Shown: in pieces, positions 26,928 to 36,247 of the stretch
How positions within the stretch are numbered: the stretch's first letter is position 1
Layout of the letters: each line of letters begins with the position of its first letter
Virus record (IMG/VR): IMGVR_UViG_3300036791_000910
Span: 1-39,040 of that record
Reading direction: 5' to 3' (one strand)
DNA: 39,040 nt
Source of the DNA: a virus
The notes under the pieces: model-generated
Databases searched by the model: none
The model's input: the letters and a program-made list of their open reading frames with translations, nothing else
Told to the model about the DNA's origin: nothing
Program-made: the position numbers and the translations under genes

Positions 26928-28681
26928 TGGCGATTCAGTTCCAATCTCCTAGCTATAGAGCGGCATCGTCAGACCTGACGATCCAGATCAGCCCGCTTGG
27001 GTTGATCGAGCTAGCGGACGAGGAATTTGAGGTACATGGCCCGAGATTAAATCGCTATGCGATGAACTGGGCATTTTATTTGGGGTACCACTGGGCACAA
27101 CGACCGGACCTGGGCGAGCCCCAGTTGACGTTCAACTGGACCCGTGCCCTCAGTGACTTCACCACCAACTTCGTGTTCGGCAAGGGGGTGGGGTTCCGCT
27201 CCCCGGACGCCACCGGAGCGATAGTGCCCACTCGGCTCCAGCGTATCTGGGAGAAGGACAACCAGAAGGACTCCCTCTTGTGGGAGTGCGGATCCATGGG
27301 ATCGGTGACCGGGGACTGCTTCATCAAGGTGGCCTACGAGGAGGCATGGCAGGATCCCAGTGGGATGCAGCACCCTGGACGGGTCCGCATCCTGCCCATC
27401 AACAGTGCGTTCGCCTTCCCTGAGTGGCACCCCCACGACAGAAAAAGGCTCATTCGTTTCAAGCTGAAATATCGATTTTGGGGCACATCGCAAGAAGGCA
27501 CAAGGCAGGTCTTCACGTACACCGAGCTCTTGACCGAGAACCAGATTGAGGAGTACGTCAACGACGAGCTCATCGATCAGCGTGAGAACCCGCTGGGCAC
27601 GATCCCCATCGTCCACATCTCTAACCTGCCCATCGCCTCATCGCCCTGGGGCATGCCTGACATACAGGACATCACGGTGCTCAATCGCACCTACAACGAA
27701 GTCGCAACGGATATCGCTGACATCGTAAATTATCATGCTGCGCCGGTAACGGTGGTGATTGGCGCCAGGGCCAGCAACCTGGAGAAGGGCAGCCACCAGA
27801 CGTGGTCTATCCCCCAGAAGGACGCCCGGGTGGAGAACCTGCTCTTCGACCCCAAGGGTATTGAGGAGGCCATCAAGCTGCTGGACGTGCTGAAGCAGGC
27901 CATGCATGAAATGACCGGTGTGCCCAAAACGGCACTGGGCGAGGAGCAAGCGATCTCCAACACCAGTGGCGTGGCCCTGGCCATCCAGTACCAGCCGTTG
28001 ATGAACCGGTTCCATTTGAAGGCCACCCAGTACGGGGAGGGCTTCGCAGAGGTCAACCGGTTGGCCTTGCGGACCCTATTCCTGAAGGAGCCGCAGACCC
28101 TCCAGTACGACCCCCTGTGGGATCCGCCCCTGCGGGATGACCAGTTGGACGTGCTGGACCCGGCTGACCCCATCACCTATGAGTCGACCGTCCACTTTCA
28201 GCCGCCCCTCCCAGTCGACAAGCTGGTGCTGCTCAACGAGCTACAGGTCAAGATGATGCTGGGCCTGGAGTCCAAGCGCGGCGCCCTGGAGGAACTGGGC
28301 GAGGAGTTCCCTGATGAGAAGCTCCAAGAGCTATTCAAGGAGCTCATCGATGACGCCGAGCAGCAAGCGGCCCTGGACCTGCTGAAGTCCCAGGTCGCCT
28401 CCTTCACGGCCATGCAGACCGGCATGATGAACCCCGAAGGCCCGCAGCCCATCCCGCCGCCACCGGCCGCGAACGGGAATGGCGACGGCAGTGGTGGGGT
28501 CAAGTCCGCTGGTGGCCCTAGCGTCAATAGTGCCGGTCAGCCCCCGCAGAAGTTCGGCGCACTGCCGGGTGTTGACCTGACGAACTCCGCCGACGTCAAG
28601 AAGATGTTCGACCGGATCGTCGCCCTGTCCCACGGGACCGTCCTGCCCCAGCGCCGTACACCAGAGGAAGATGAAACGTGA
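26927..28681 (+). CDS. Portal protein
   Basis: 584 residues. LADEEFEVHGPRLNRYAMNW, FYLGYHWAQRPDLGEPQLTF, NWTRALSDFTTNFVFGKGVG and a later WGMPDIQDITVLNRTYNEVA-TDIADI stretch followed by TGVPKTALGEEQAISNTSG are the SPP1/HK97-like portal pattern (NYI...V.. ..G..P, then a long helix and an SG-A..-P clip). The C-terminal ~100 residues are helical then Pro/Gly/Asn-rich. It forms the dodecameric DNA gate of the head. Start GTG 26927 overlaps the preceding TAG. Islands of A/T-ending codons occur at 27030-27085, 27440-27485 and 27720-27740. Confidence 0.9.
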   Translation: MAIQFQSPSYRAASSDLTIQISPLGLIELADEEFEVHGPRLNRYAMNWAFYLGYHWAQRPDLGEPQLTFNWTRALSDFTTNFVFGKGVGFRSPDATGAIVPTRLQRIWEKDNQKDSLLWECGSMGSVTGDCFIKVAYEEAWQDPSGMQHPGRVRILPINSAFAFPEWHPHDRKRLIRFKLKYRFWGTSQEGTRQVFTYTELLTENQIEEYVNDELIDQRENPLGTIPIVHISNLPIASSPWGMPDIQDITVLNRTYNEVATDIADIVNYHAAPVTVVIGARASNLEKGSHQTWSIPQKDARVENLLFDPKGIEEAIKLLDVLKQAMHEMTGVPKTALGEEQAISNTSGVALAIQYQPLMNRFHLKATQYGEGFAEVNRLALRTLFLKEPQTLQYDPLWDPPLRDDQLDVLDPADPITYESTVHFQPPLPVDKLVLLNELQVKMMLGLESKRGALEELGEEFPDEKLQELFKELIDDAEQQAALDLLKSQVASFTAMQTGMMNPEGPQPIPPPPAANGNGDGSGGVKSAGGPSVNSAGQPPQKFGALPGVDLTNSADVKKMFDRIVALSHGTVLPQRRTPEEDET

Positions 28682-29466
28682 CCGTAACCGAGCCCACCAC
28701 CCCGCCGGAGGAACCGCCCCCGCCGCAGGACCCCAACAGCATCACTGTCCCAGTTGCGGAGCCGCCCAAGACTAGCGGCAACCGCAACCAGCGGACAGAG
28801 GAGCCACCCCAGGTCTTCAGCCAGACTGACGTCGAGCGCATCCGTGAGGAGGAGCGTGCCCGCTACGCCGCTGAGCAGCAGCGTGCTGACAGCCTCCAGA
28901 ACGAACTGGCCCAGTACCGCAAGGCGGAGGAGGACCGGGTCGCCGCCGAGACTAAGGCGGCGAAGGACGCAGAGCGTGCCCAGAAGAAGAAGGCCGAGGA
29001 GGAGATGGAGCTCCGCGAACTGATCACGAAGAAGGATCAGGAGTGGGAGGCTCGCCTGGAGGGGGAGCGTCAGGAGCGGGAGAAGGCGTTCGCCATGCTG
29101 GAGCAGGAGCGCCGCCATGCCTCCCTCCAGACCTACCTGGCCCAACGCATGGCCGTCGATGGCGACGAGATCGCCCCGGAGCTACGTGATCTGGTGGGTG
29201 GCAACACGGAGCAGGAGATCGACTCCAGCATCGTCCTGCTTAAGGAAAAATCAGCAGCGATACTGGGCAGTTACCAGCAGTATACGCAGAACCAAAACGC
29301 CCAACGTCCCACGGTGGGAGTCACGGCGCCTCCGGTCGGTCCCATGGAGACTAGCCAGACGACAAGGACGTACAGCGCCGATGACTTAAGGGCTATGACT
29401 CCCGAAGAGTACGCTGCTGAGCGTGAGCAACTGCTACGGGCAGCGTCCAACAGCAGAAGGCAGTGA
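28678..29466 (+). CDS. Scaffolding protein
   Basis: 262 residues between portal and capsid genes, the classic scaffold position. A Pro-rich N-terminus (TTPPEEPPPPQDP) leads to a long highly charged coiled coil (RIREEERARYAAEQQRADSL through EKAFAMLEQERRHASL), then a C-terminal helical piece (YSADDLRAMTPEEYAAEREQ, RAASNSRRQ) of the type that docks onto capsid protein. GTG start overlaps the portal stop as GTGA. No protease motif seen. Confidence 0.85.
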   Translation: MTVTEPTTPPEEPPPPQDPNSITVPVAEPPKTSGNRNQRTEEPPQVFSQTDVERIREEERARYAAEQQRADSLQNELAQYRKAEEDRVAAETKAAKDAERAQKKKAEEEMELRELITKKDQEWEARLEGERQEREKAFAMLEQERRHASLQTYLAQRMAVDGDEIAPELRDLVGGNTEQEIDSSIVLLKEKSAAILGSYQQYTQNQNAQRPTVGVTAPPVGPMETSQTTRTYSADDLRAMTPEEYAAEREQLLRAASNSRRQ

Positions 29467-29505
29467 GTAGTACCCGACGCAGAAAATAACCAGGAGGTAA
29501 GGCTT

Positions 29506-30513
29506 ATGCCTTCCGCAATCACAGGCACCCCGCTGTTGAGTGCTTCGCCCACCGGCTATCCGGGCACCAACTCTCAGCTTTCACCGGCCATACAGGTCAT
29601 CTGGAGCAAAGAAATTTTGTTCCAATCAATGCCCGTGCTCAGGTTTGAGCAGTTTGCGGTGAAGAAGACTGAATTGGGCATTCAGCCGGGACTGCAAATC
29701 AACTTCATGCGGTATAACAATCTCGGAGATGCATCACAACTCGTCGAGGGTGTGCGTATGCAAACAGCAGCCCTCACCGCATCACAATATGCCATAACAG
29801 TAGCTGAGCAGGGCTACGCCGTGGCCGTGAGCGAACTGCTACTAAACTCGTCGTTTGACGATGTAATGGCGAGTTCGAGTAGACTCCTCGGGCGCAACAT
29901 GGCCAAGTACCTGGACGGCTCTGCCCGGGACACCATCTACAACGCCTCGTCGTTGATCTGGGGCTACGCCCTGCCGCTGCCAACGGCCACCCGGACCCCG
30001 CTTTCTCCTTACGACGCAGGCACCGTTGGCACCAGCCAGGCCGACCTGACCACGGGCACCGCCAAGGGCACCTACTTCATGTCGGTCAACGTGACCAAGG
30101 ACGCAGTCGAGACATTGGCCACAAAAAATGTGCCCCGCATTGGCGAGACATTCGTGGCATTTATCGACCCGCATCAGTCCCGCAGGCTGCGTGATAATCC
30201 TGAGTTCATAGAGGTGACGAAGTACGCCGCTCCGGGTAATTTTATGATCGGGGAGATCGGGCGCCTCAATGACGTTGTCTACATTGAGACAACTCAGATT
30301 CGTCAAACCCAGCCTGCTGGGGCGGGCACTCCGGTCGTTCACTGGGCGATCTACCTGGGTGATAATGCCTTCGGCCACGCCATCGCATTGCCGGTTGAAC
30401 TGCGTGATGGCGGCGTCCTTGACTTCGGACGTGAGCACGCGTTGTGCTGGTACTCAATTTGGGGATTCGGGCTGATCACCGATCAGGCGATTGTGGTCGC
30501 TCAGACCAACTAA
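29506..30513 (+). CDS. Major capsid protein, N4-gp56 type HK97 fold
   Basis: 335 residues from ATG 29506 with the strong site AGGAGGTAAGGCTT. GTNSQLSPAIQVIWSKEILF, ALTASQYAITVAEQGYAVAV, SEL-LLNSSFDDVM, GRNMAKYLDGSARDTIYNAS and HPHQSRRLRDNPEF-type D-P-HQ..dLr.d..f (FIDPHQSRRLRDNPEFIEVT) with IGEIGRLNDVVYIETTQI match the N4-gp56 capsid family. The protein shapes the icosahedral head. The best ribosome site of the late region fits its high copy number. Many codons in its first half end in A or T, unlike neighbours. Confidence 0.92.
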   Translation: MPSAITGTPLLSASPTGYPGTNSQLSPAIQVIWSKEILFQSMPVLRFEQFAVKKTELGIQPGLQINFMRYNNLGDASQLVEGVRMQTAALTASQYAITVAEQGYAVAVSELLLNSSFDDVMASSSRLLGRNMAKYLDGSARDTIYNASSLIWGYALPLPTATRTPLSPYDAGTVGTSQADLTTGTAKGTYFMSVNVTKDAVETLATKNVPRIGETFVAFIDPHQSRRLRDNPEFIEVTKYAAPGNFMIGEIGRLNDVVYIETTQIRQTQPAGAGTPVVHWAIYLGDNAFGHAIALPVELRDGGVLDFGREHALCWYSIWGFGLITDQAIVVAQTN

Positions 30514-30532
30514 CTGACCGTACGGAGGAGGG

Positions 30533-30558
30533 GTGCCGGGTTGGGTCGGTCCCGGCAC
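30533..30558 (+). terminator. Hairpin after the capsid gene
   Basis: Perfect 8-bp arms (GTGCCGGG / CCCGGCAC) with a 10-nt loop, 20 bp after the capsid stop, followed by TTCCCTCATT. It is terminator-like with a poor T-run and would give partial read-through, keeping capsid message above the downstream genes. Confidence 0.55.
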
Positions 30559-30580
30559 TTCCCTCATTGAAGGGATATAG

Positions 30581-31108
30581 ATGCCTGCACCGCAACGAGG
30601 TGACTACACCGGACAGCAACGGAAGAAGCTGGCCGAGGATCGTGCCGCTGAGATAGCGAAGCGCCAAGAGGAAGTCGGCCTGGTCAATCAAGTAGACGTC
30701 GTCCATGAGGAGGAGGGAGTCTGGGACCCCTCTACTGGCCAGATGACGGAGCTCTCGCCGGAGGCTCAGAGGCGGGTTGAGGAGCTTGAGCGGCAGCCCG
30801 TCACCGTGGAGGACGACGAGATCCTTGACCCTCGCGGCACCCGGACGTTCGACCCCATGAAGGATCTTCAGCCCACCCAGACGCAACAGGCGCCCAAGGC
30901 GATGGCGCCCAATGCCCTGGAGGTGCAGGATCTCGGGCCGGAGCCGATCACCGTGGAGGAGGAGTGGAGGGTCATCCGGGTCAACACCGACATCGAGCAG
31001 ATGACCTACGGCGTCGGCAACGACCTGACCTTCCTACGTGGGCGTCGGTACCGAGTGCCCAGGGACCTGTATGACTGGTTGGAGAGCCGGGGTGTTGTAT
31101 ACCACTAG
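30581..31108 (+). CDS. Acidic virion-region protein (unknown)
   Basis: 175 residues from ATG 30581 (AAGGGATATAG). A charged helical first half (RKKLAEDRAAEIAKRQEEVG), a Pro/Gln linker (LQPTQTQQAPKAMAPNALEV) and an ordered C-terminus (VRVNTDIEQMTYGVGNDLTF, RGRRYRVPRDLYDWLESRGV). The V.Y.F..G..Y.VP..L..WL...G ending is a frequent small beta-domain in actinophage head proteins near the capsid. Head-completion or decoration role is inferred from position. Confidence 0.65.
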   Translation: MPAPQRGDYTGQQRKKLAEDRAAEIAKRQEEVGLVNQVDVVHEEEGVWDPSTGQMTELSPEAQRRVEELERQPVTVEDDEILDPRGTRTFDPMKDLQPTQTQQAPKAMAPNALEVQDLGPEPITVEEEWRVIRVNTDIEQMTYGVGNDLTFLRGRRYRVPRDLYDWLESRGVVYH

Positions 31109-31117
31109 AGGAGGAAC

Positions 31118-31450
31118 ATGACCGCACCGCAAACCAGAGAGGACCGGACTTGTGCGAAGTGCGGTCTGACCGACAACCACGCCCATCACGTTCAGTATGT
31201 GGCGTTCGCTCATCCTGTGACGGGTGAGGGCATGGACTTGTCCGTCACCAAGCACGTCCAGTGCTGCGCCGAGGATGGATGCCCGATCTGCACGGTGGAC
31301 ATCGCTGAGGTGTCTGCCCACGATATCGGTGACGCATTCGATGAGGCATTGCAGCACCGCTCCGGTGATCACCTTCGTGTCCTCTTTGAAGAGGTCGCCG
31401 TCGAGTCGCCTGACTTCAACATCCCGTCTACTGAGGGGGCGTCGGCCTAA
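31118..31450 (+). CDS. Zinc-binding small protein (unknown)
   Basis: 110 residues from ATG 31118 (AGAGGAGGAAC). CAKCGLTDNHAHHVQYVAFA and HVQCCAEDGCPICT supply a likely zinc site (Cys/His-rich), followed by an acidic helical C-terminus (DIGDAFDEALQHRSGDHLRV). No family recognised. The stop overlaps the next ATG by 1 bp. Confidence 0.65.
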   Translation: MTAPQTREDRTCAKCGLTDNHAHHVQYVAFAHPVTGEGMDLSVTKHVQCCAEDGCPICTVDIAEVSAHDIGDAFDEALQHRSGDHLRVLFEEVAVESPDFNIPSTEGASA

Positions 31451-31833
31451 TGGCTAACCTCGTCACGACCGAAGCGAACTCCATCCTGAACGCCACCTCT
31501 GGTCAGGCTCCTTACGTGGCGCCCACCACTCCCATCAAGGTGGCCCTGGTGACGGCCACCGGCACGGCATCTGCGGGGGGCACGGAGGTGGCCGGTGGCT
31601 CCTACGCCCGCCAGACCATCACCTTCGCCGCCTCCGCAGGTGGCTCTATCTCCTCGAACGTGGCGCTGACCTACACCAACATGCCTGCCTGCACGGTGAC
31701 GGGGGTGGACGAGTACGACTCCGCAGGCACCCCGGTGCGGAGATGGTTTGGCGCCTTGAGCGCCTCGAAGACCGTCAACTCCGGGGACACCTTCTCCATT
31801 GCGTCAGGTAGCTACACCAAGACCCTGAGCTAA
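31450..31833 (+). CDS. Tail-fibre-like beta protein
   Basis: 127 residues, Ala/Thr/Gly/Ser-rich: TPIKVALVTATGTASAGGTE, VAGGSYARQTITFAASAGGS, TVTGVDEYDSAGTPVRRWFG and a final KTVNSGDTFSIASGSYT. The V.L.t..gt...GtEv.GgsYaR...tF..a pattern followed by V.G..dt..iasGs is common in phage tail-fibre or tail-tip proteins of unknown exact role. Predicted all-beta. Confidence 0.7.
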   Translation: MANLVTTEANSILNATSGQAPYVAPTTPIKVALVTATGTASAGGTEVAGGSYARQTITFAASAGGSISSNVALTYTNMPACTVTGVDEYDSAGTPVRRWFGALSASKTVNSGDTFSIASGSYTKTLS

Positions 31834-31837
31834 CCGC

Positions 31838-33154
31838 ATGACCCGGTATTCCCCCTCTTGGATGCAGGAGGGGACATACCCGGCGCAGCTTGATCGCCTC
31901 TTCATCACTGACGCACTGGGTACTGGTCCCTGCCTGCTGTCTGGTACCGGTGCGTGGCTGGTCGCTCAGCGTGCCGCTGGCACCAATATGTCCGTGGACG
32001 TGGCGGCTGGCCGTGGGCTGGTGGCGGGGGGCGACATCCCCAACCAGGGCAGCTACATCTGCTGGTCGGACGCCGTCGAGAACGTGCCCCTGCAACCCGC
32101 CCCTGGTGCCGGTCAGTCGCGCATCGACCTCATCATCGCTCAGGTGCGGGATGACTGGGTCGTCGGCGGCGGCAACAGTGACTTCGTCTTCGCCAGCGTC
32201 ACCGGCACTCCCGCCACTACCGGTAGTCAGGTGGCGCCTAACCCCCCGAATAGCTCCATGGTGCTGGCCCGGGTGCTGGTGGGTCCCCAGGTGGGCCAGA
32301 TCGTCAACGCCAACATCACTGACGCTCGTCCTCTGCTGCGGGGTGGCATGGCGATTCAGACCATCCCAGCGTTGGGGGTGGGGCAGTCTGCCACGGTCAC
32401 TCACAACCTGGGCACCCGCAATGTCTTCGTCCAGCTATGGGACTCGGTCACCTCCCAGTTGATCCTGGCGCAGTTGACGGTGGTTGACGCTAACAACGTG
32501 CGGGTGACGGTGAGTGCGGCCATGCCCAACTCGGCCAACGTGGTCATCATCAGCGTCCCCAACAATCCCACCCCGGTCCTGGCCACGGACCTGGCGCCGA
32601 AGGCGTACGTGGATCAGCGCACTCCTAACCTGCCCAACCCGGTCACGTCAGGTAGCGGCGTGCAGGGCTTCACGGACGCCTTGGGCGACGTCTGGGTAGC
32701 CGCCAACGGTGTGAACGCTGGAGCCTGGAAGAGGGCCAGGGATGTCCTGTACGCCCGTGTCTGGCGCAGCGCAGCCTTGACCACATCCGGTGTCACTATG
32801 TCTTGGGACACGGTGACCCGTGATGTCTACGGGCTTTGGGGCGGGGCAGGCAATGCAACCGTCCTCACTGCTCCGGTGGCTGGCATCTACGACGTGGACA
32901 CGGAGATATGCTTCACCGCCACGGCTGCTGCACAATACATACAAAACCGTATCTACGTCGGTGGAGTAATGGTGTCGGTTGGGCAGACAATCGCAGCTTC
33001 GGCTATTGGCATGACTGCTCTGGCTCACTATTCGGGCTACTTCAACGCTGGTGATTTTGCACAGCTACAGGTAAATAACAGTGCCTCATTGGCGTTGGCT
33101 ACAGCGTCGTCATATTATAACTGGATGGAGTTGAAATACCGGGGGACGGGCTGA
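31838..33154 (+). CDS. Tail fibre / receptor-binding protein with C1q-like tip
   Basis: 438 residues. The N-terminal part (WMQEGTYPAQLDRLFITDAL, VAAGRGLVAGGDIPNQGSYI, SRIDLIIAQVRDD, VLARVLVGP) matches the base of many actinophage minor tail proteins, where a short beta module (the RIDLIVA.V.D pattern) recurs. A middle beta domain (ATVTHNLGTRNVFVQLWD) follows. The final ~130 residues (APVAGIYDVDTEICFTATAA, SGYFNAGDFAQLQVNN, YYNWMELKYRG) have the C1q/TNF-like jelly-roll pattern, commonly used as trimeric receptor-binding tips. It probably makes host contact. Confidence 0.78.
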   Translation: MTRYSPSWMQEGTYPAQLDRLFITDALGTGPCLLSGTGAWLVAQRAAGTNMSVDVAAGRGLVAGGDIPNQGSYICWSDAVENVPLQPAPGAGQSRIDLIIAQVRDDWVVGGGNSDFVFASVTGTPATTGSQVAPNPPNSSMVLARVLVGPQVGQIVNANITDARPLLRGGMAIQTIPALGVGQSATVTHNLGTRNVFVQLWDSVTSQLILAQLTVVDANNVRVTVSAAMPNSANVVIISVPNNPTPVLATDLAPKAYVDQRTPNLPNPVTSGSGVQGFTDALGDVWVAANGVNAGAWKRARDVLYARVWRSAALTTSGVTMSWDTVTRDVYGLWGGAGNATVLTAPVAGIYDVDTEICFTATAAAQYIQNRIYVGGVMVSVGQTIAASAIGMTALAHYSGYFNAGDFAQLQVNNSASLALATASSYYNWMELKYRGTG

Positions 33155-33167
33155 TGAAAGGAGTGAC

Positions 33168-33503
33168 ATGAGCTACCTGACCTATGCGCTGTTGACTGAG
33201 GACATTGACTTCGGGCGGCGATCTCGGTCCTGCATTATCGAGCAGTCCAATGGCTTCCTCAATGACTCTGCCGTCGATGTCGCCGCCTTGGCGCGAGCCT
33301 TGCTGAGGAACGAAGGCGCCCAGACCGTAGCCATGTTGCAGGGGATTGCCGCAGGGCCACAGTTCGACTCTGAGGTGGACATGGACGATGGCACCATCGA
33401 CTCGTCCAAGATCGGTGACCTACAGATCCTGGCTCAATGTCAGAACGTGTTTCCCGTGGTGGCCTCTTTGTACTACGACTCCACGGGTGCCCCGATCTCT
33501 TAA
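33168..33503 (+). CDS. Small tail-region protein (unknown)
   Basis: 111 residues from ATG 33168 (GAAAGGAGTGAC). MSYLTYALLTEDIDFGRRSR, then SCIIEQSNGFLNDSAVDVAA, LARALLRNEGAQTV and DGTIDSSKIGDLQILAQCQN. Alpha/beta mix; the FLNDSAVDVAALARALLRNE pattern resembles small proteins beside phage fibre genes. Function not known. Confidence 0.65.
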   Translation: MSYLTYALLTEDIDFGRRSRSCIIEQSNGFLNDSAVDVAALARALLRNEGAQTVAMLQGIAAGPQFDSEVDMDDGTIDSSKIGDLQILAQCQNVFPVVASLYYDSTGAPIS

Positions 33504-33511
33504 TCAGCCTC

Positions 33512-35374
33512 ATGTCTCGGCCCTATCCGCTTAACTACTCTCGGATCTACTATCAGACGGTCACGGGCGCCTCTGGGCTCAACGCGAACGGCAGCCTTGC
33601 GGTCGCCTCGGTAGTACAGATAGCGGGTGGGTCGGTAGCGGAGGCAGCCACTGCCAGCCTGACGTCGGCTGGTCGCCCACAGCAGGTCGCCAGCGTAAAT
33701 GCCGTGGGCAACGCCTCCATGATCATGGCGGCGTCCGTCAATCAGCTAGCCGGGGTGACCCTGGCGGGTGGCACCACCCTCAATGTGGCGGCGGCTCTGA
33801 CCCGTCTGGGCGTGGCTTCATTGTCGGCCACGGCCAACCTCACTCCGGCGGGTCGGGTGCAGGAGTTCGCTGCTGCTGCCCTCTCGGGTAGCACCAGCCT
33901 GACAGTGGCGGCGGCGGGCGCCACCAATGCGCCTGTGGCCCTGGTGGGCAGCACGTCGCTGGTGATGGCGTCCCAGGTCCAGCAGGTAGCCAGCGTGGCC
34001 CTGGCGGCGAGTGCCGCCCTCACCAATCAGCCCAGCATCATCCGGGTGGCCAACGTGGCCTATGCGGCCACGGCGCAACTCACCGTGGCTGCCGCTCAGC
34101 TTGGTGCGGCGGCTCTGTCGGCCACGGCCAGCCTGAGCCCGGGTGGCTTGGCAGTGGCAGTGGCATCCGTGTCTATGGCGTCAACTGCTGGGTGGGTGGT
34201 CACCGGCACGGCCACGCCGGTCGGTGTGCTGTCCCTGTTGGCACAGAGCGACATGCTGGTCACTACCTCACCGCTGTCCATGGCTGCCACCGCGATGTCG
34301 GCCTCCACCACCATGGTGACGCAGGCATCAGTGATCCCACTGGCCGGGGTCTACATGCAGGTTGGCACCACCCTGACCCTCTCTGTCTCTGCGGTGGGCA
34401 AGGGCGGCGTACTGCTTCAGGGCGGAGCCTCATTGACCTCTGATGTCACAGTCACTCAGGTGGCCTCCCTGATCCTCAGGGCAATCAGCGGTCTGACTCC
34501 AACAGCCTCTCCGGTGTTGATCAGGGCTGGGGTCGGATTCGTCGTCAACTCCTCTCTGGTGACGACGTCCGGCGCCTTCCAGCACGCCAATGTGGCCCTG
34601 AGGGCAACGGCGAGGCTGACGATGGTGGGCTGGACGGTCACTCACTTGGCCTCTGTTGGCCTCCATGGCGCCAGCAACTTGATCGTGGCTGCCCATGTCC
34701 AACAGTTCTCCGCTGTCGCCTTGCATGGGGTGTCCGGCCTCACGGTCCAGGGTGTCCGTGTCATAGGCGTGGGCATGCCCATGTCTGCGACGGCGCACAT
34801 GACGGTGGCGTCCACGACGCGCACCACCTCCCAGGTGGCCATGCATGTCAGCGCCTCCATGGTGGTGGCTGCCACCAGGATTCGCCTGGCCAGCATGCGA
34901 ATGGCTGCCGCCGCCAGCGCCCAGATCGTGGGAACGGTGATCAGACCGGCGCTGGTGAGCATGGCGGCGCACGCCTCCATGACCGTGTCGGCCTCCCCGG
35001 TCCAGGTCTACGCCCAGGTGACGATGTCGGCCACGACATCAATCAACATCGTCGGCAACGTCGTCGTCGTCTTCTTGCACGGCCACAGCACCATGGTGTT
35101 GTCGGCCACGGTGCAGAACGTTGCCACCATAACGCTGGTTGGCGACGCCGAGCTCAACATCATCTCGGAGTTGTCCACCAAGGCGGCGGTCGCCCTGGTG
35201 GGGGACACCGACATGCTCATCGACGCCCGGTCGCACGGCAACAACCCCCTCTTCGATTGGCCCAAGCTGGCCGATCTGATTGGCGCCTCGGCTCAGTTGG
35301 ATCCGTTGATGGCGGGCGCCACTGGCTACATTGATGACGTCTTCCCGGCGCGGCTGTTGGGCGACAGCACTTAG
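33512..35374 (+). CDS. Repetitive beta-rich tail fibre protein
   Basis: 620 residues from ATG 33512. After [19 protein letters not shown] almost the whole protein is a degenerate tandem repeat of 17-23 residues, about 28 copies, with consensus near VASVALxAxAxLTVAAxxVQ. Each unit should give two short strands, as in a beta-solenoid or fibrous shaft. Mycobacteriophage minor tail proteins with VAASLSGTGTLSATA-type repeats are the closest known parallel. The end ([20 protein letters not shown] then a short tail) is non-repetitive and could be the tip or attachment. The stop overlaps the converging collagen-like gene's stop. Confidence 0.75.
   Translation: MSRPYPLNYSRIYYQTVTGASGLNANGSLAVASVVQIAGGSVAEAATASLTSAGRPQQVASVNAVGNASMIMAASVNQLAGVTLAGGTTLNVAAALTRLGVASLSATANLTPAGRVQEFAAAALSGSTSLTVAAAGATNAPVALVGSTSLVMASQVQQVASVALAASAALTNQPSIIRVANVAYAATAQLTVAAAQLGAAALSATASLSPGGLAVAVASVSMASTAGWVVTGTATPVGVLSLLAQSDMLVTTSPLSMAATAMSASTTMVTQASVIPLAGVYMQVGTTLTLSVSAVGKGGVLLQGGASLTSDVTVTQVASLILRAISGLTPTASPVLIRAGVGFVVNSSLVTTSGAFQHANVALRATARLTMVGWTVTHLASVGLHGASNLIVAAHVQQFSAVALHGVSGLTVQGVRVIGVGMPMSATAHMTVASTTRTTSQVAMHVSASMVVAATRIRLASMRMAAAASAQIVGTVIRPALVSMAAHASMTVSASPVQVYAQVTMSATTSINIVGNVVVVFLHGHSTMVLSATVQNVATITLVGDAELNIISELSTKAAVALVGDTDMLIDARSHGNNPLFDWPKLADLIGASAQLDPLMAGATGYIDDVFPARLLGDST
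33600..35220 (+). repeat. Degenerate 51-69 bp tandem repeat tract
   Basis: About 28 protein-level repeats in the fibre gene; at DNA level the copies are diverged but keep blocks such as GTGGCCCTG and CAGGTAGCCAGCGT. Divergence suggests selection on repeat shape instead of recent expansion. Confidence 0.7.
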
Positions 35375-36000
35375 TGTTGGCAGGCCAGGAAGTTGAGAAC
35401 CTGGCTCTTCTCCTTGACGGAGATGGGACGGAGGGTGTACCCACTGGGGCAGGTTGCACCTTGCGGTCCTTGCGGCCCTGTCAATCCTCTAGCCCCGGTA
35501 GCTCCTGTGGCCCCCTGTGATCCGGTCGCACCGGCCTTCCCCGTAGCTCCGGTCGCTCCGGCGGGACCGGGAGGCCCAGCAGGGCCAATAGATCCGGTGT
35601 TGCCAGCCGTGCCAGTTGCACCCTGTTGACCCTGCGCTCCGGTTGCACCTATTGCTCCAGTGCTTCCACTAGCTCCAGTAGTTCCTGCTTGACCTGTAGA
35701 ACCTGCTGTTCCAGTTGCTCCAATCTGTCCACTAGCTCCTGTGCCCGTCGTACCGCTTGCTGTAGTTCCATTGGTCCCGTTCCTCCCGGCTGGCCCCTGC
35801 GGCCCTGTCTTGCCTGGTGGCCCCACTGGACCTGTTGGTCCCGCTGGCCCTGGCCCGCCTCCTGGTCCTACGACCACAGCAGGCTCAGGCTGAGGCGGGG
35901 AAGATCCAGAGATCAGGGCCGCAGCACAGACGACGAACAACACCCCGGCGATGAGGAGCAACGCTGCACCGCTACTAAAGACCCTTCGGATCCATCCCAT
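35371..36000 (-). CDS. Membrane-anchored collagen-like protein
   Basis: 209 residues from ATG 36000 (ACAGGACAACA). A single hydrophobic segment (about residues 10-31, [20 protein letters not shown]) after a positively charged start (MGWIRR) predicts a type II anchor. Residues ~50-185 are G-X-Y collagen triplets with one interruption ([14 protein letters not shown]). A small C-terminal piece has two cysteines (CPSGYTL, FLACQH). Located last in the lysis cassette, it would be cell-envelope-anchored with an external triple helix (inference). It could also be virion-bound, but a membrane anchor is unusual for a fibre. The ATG lies inside the preceding gene by 26 bp. Confidence 0.7.
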   Translation of the reverse strand: MGWIRRVFSSGAALLLIAGVLFVVCAAALISGSSPPQPEPAVVVGPGGGPGPAGPTGPVGPPGKTGPQGPAGRNGTNGTTASGTTGTGASGQIGATGTAGSTGQAGTTGASGSTGAIGATGAQGQQGATGTAGNTGSIGPAGPPGPAGATGATGKAGATGSQGATGATGARGLTGPQGPQGATCPSGYTLRPISVKEKSQVLNFLACQH

Positions 36001-36247
36001 TGTTGTCCTGTCTCGGAGGCTTGATGCCATGCTCCGCTAACAGGAGCGCAAGGTCATAGTTGTGTCGTTCCGCCTCGATGCGTAGCCGACGCTCGTCAGA
36101 CAGCATCTGGCTGATGTTGTCGAACTCCTCCTTGGCTGCCTTGCGCTCCTTGTTGCGGACTGACTTGATCGCTAGCAGGACGCCTCCTATGGCCGTGATG
36201 ATCCCGGCTATGCCAGTGAGGAGAGCGATGAGATCGGTGACGTTCAT
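35975..36247 (-). CDS. Holin candidate (single membrane segment)
   Basis: 90 residues. One N-terminal membrane segment ([20 protein letters not shown], about residues 6-28) followed by a basic then acidic, helical coiled-coil tail ([20 protein letters not shown] onward). Position two genes after the endolysin, size and layout suit a holin or antiholin that permeabilises the inner membrane and times lysis. No family confirmed; a spanin-like or superinfection protein cannot be excluded. The ATG directly follows the preceding TGA. Confidence 0.6.
   Translation of the reverse strand: MNVTDLIALLTGIAGIITAIGGVLLAIKSVRNKERKAAKEEFDNISQMLSDERRLRIEAERHNYDLALLLAEHGIKPPRQDNNGMDPKGL

Noticed and set aside
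34430-34972. Long His/Gly/Arg-rich open frame opposite the repetitive fibre gene, and several similar ones
   Set aside because: Antisense shadow of a GC-biased repeat; low-complexity translation with no start signal.
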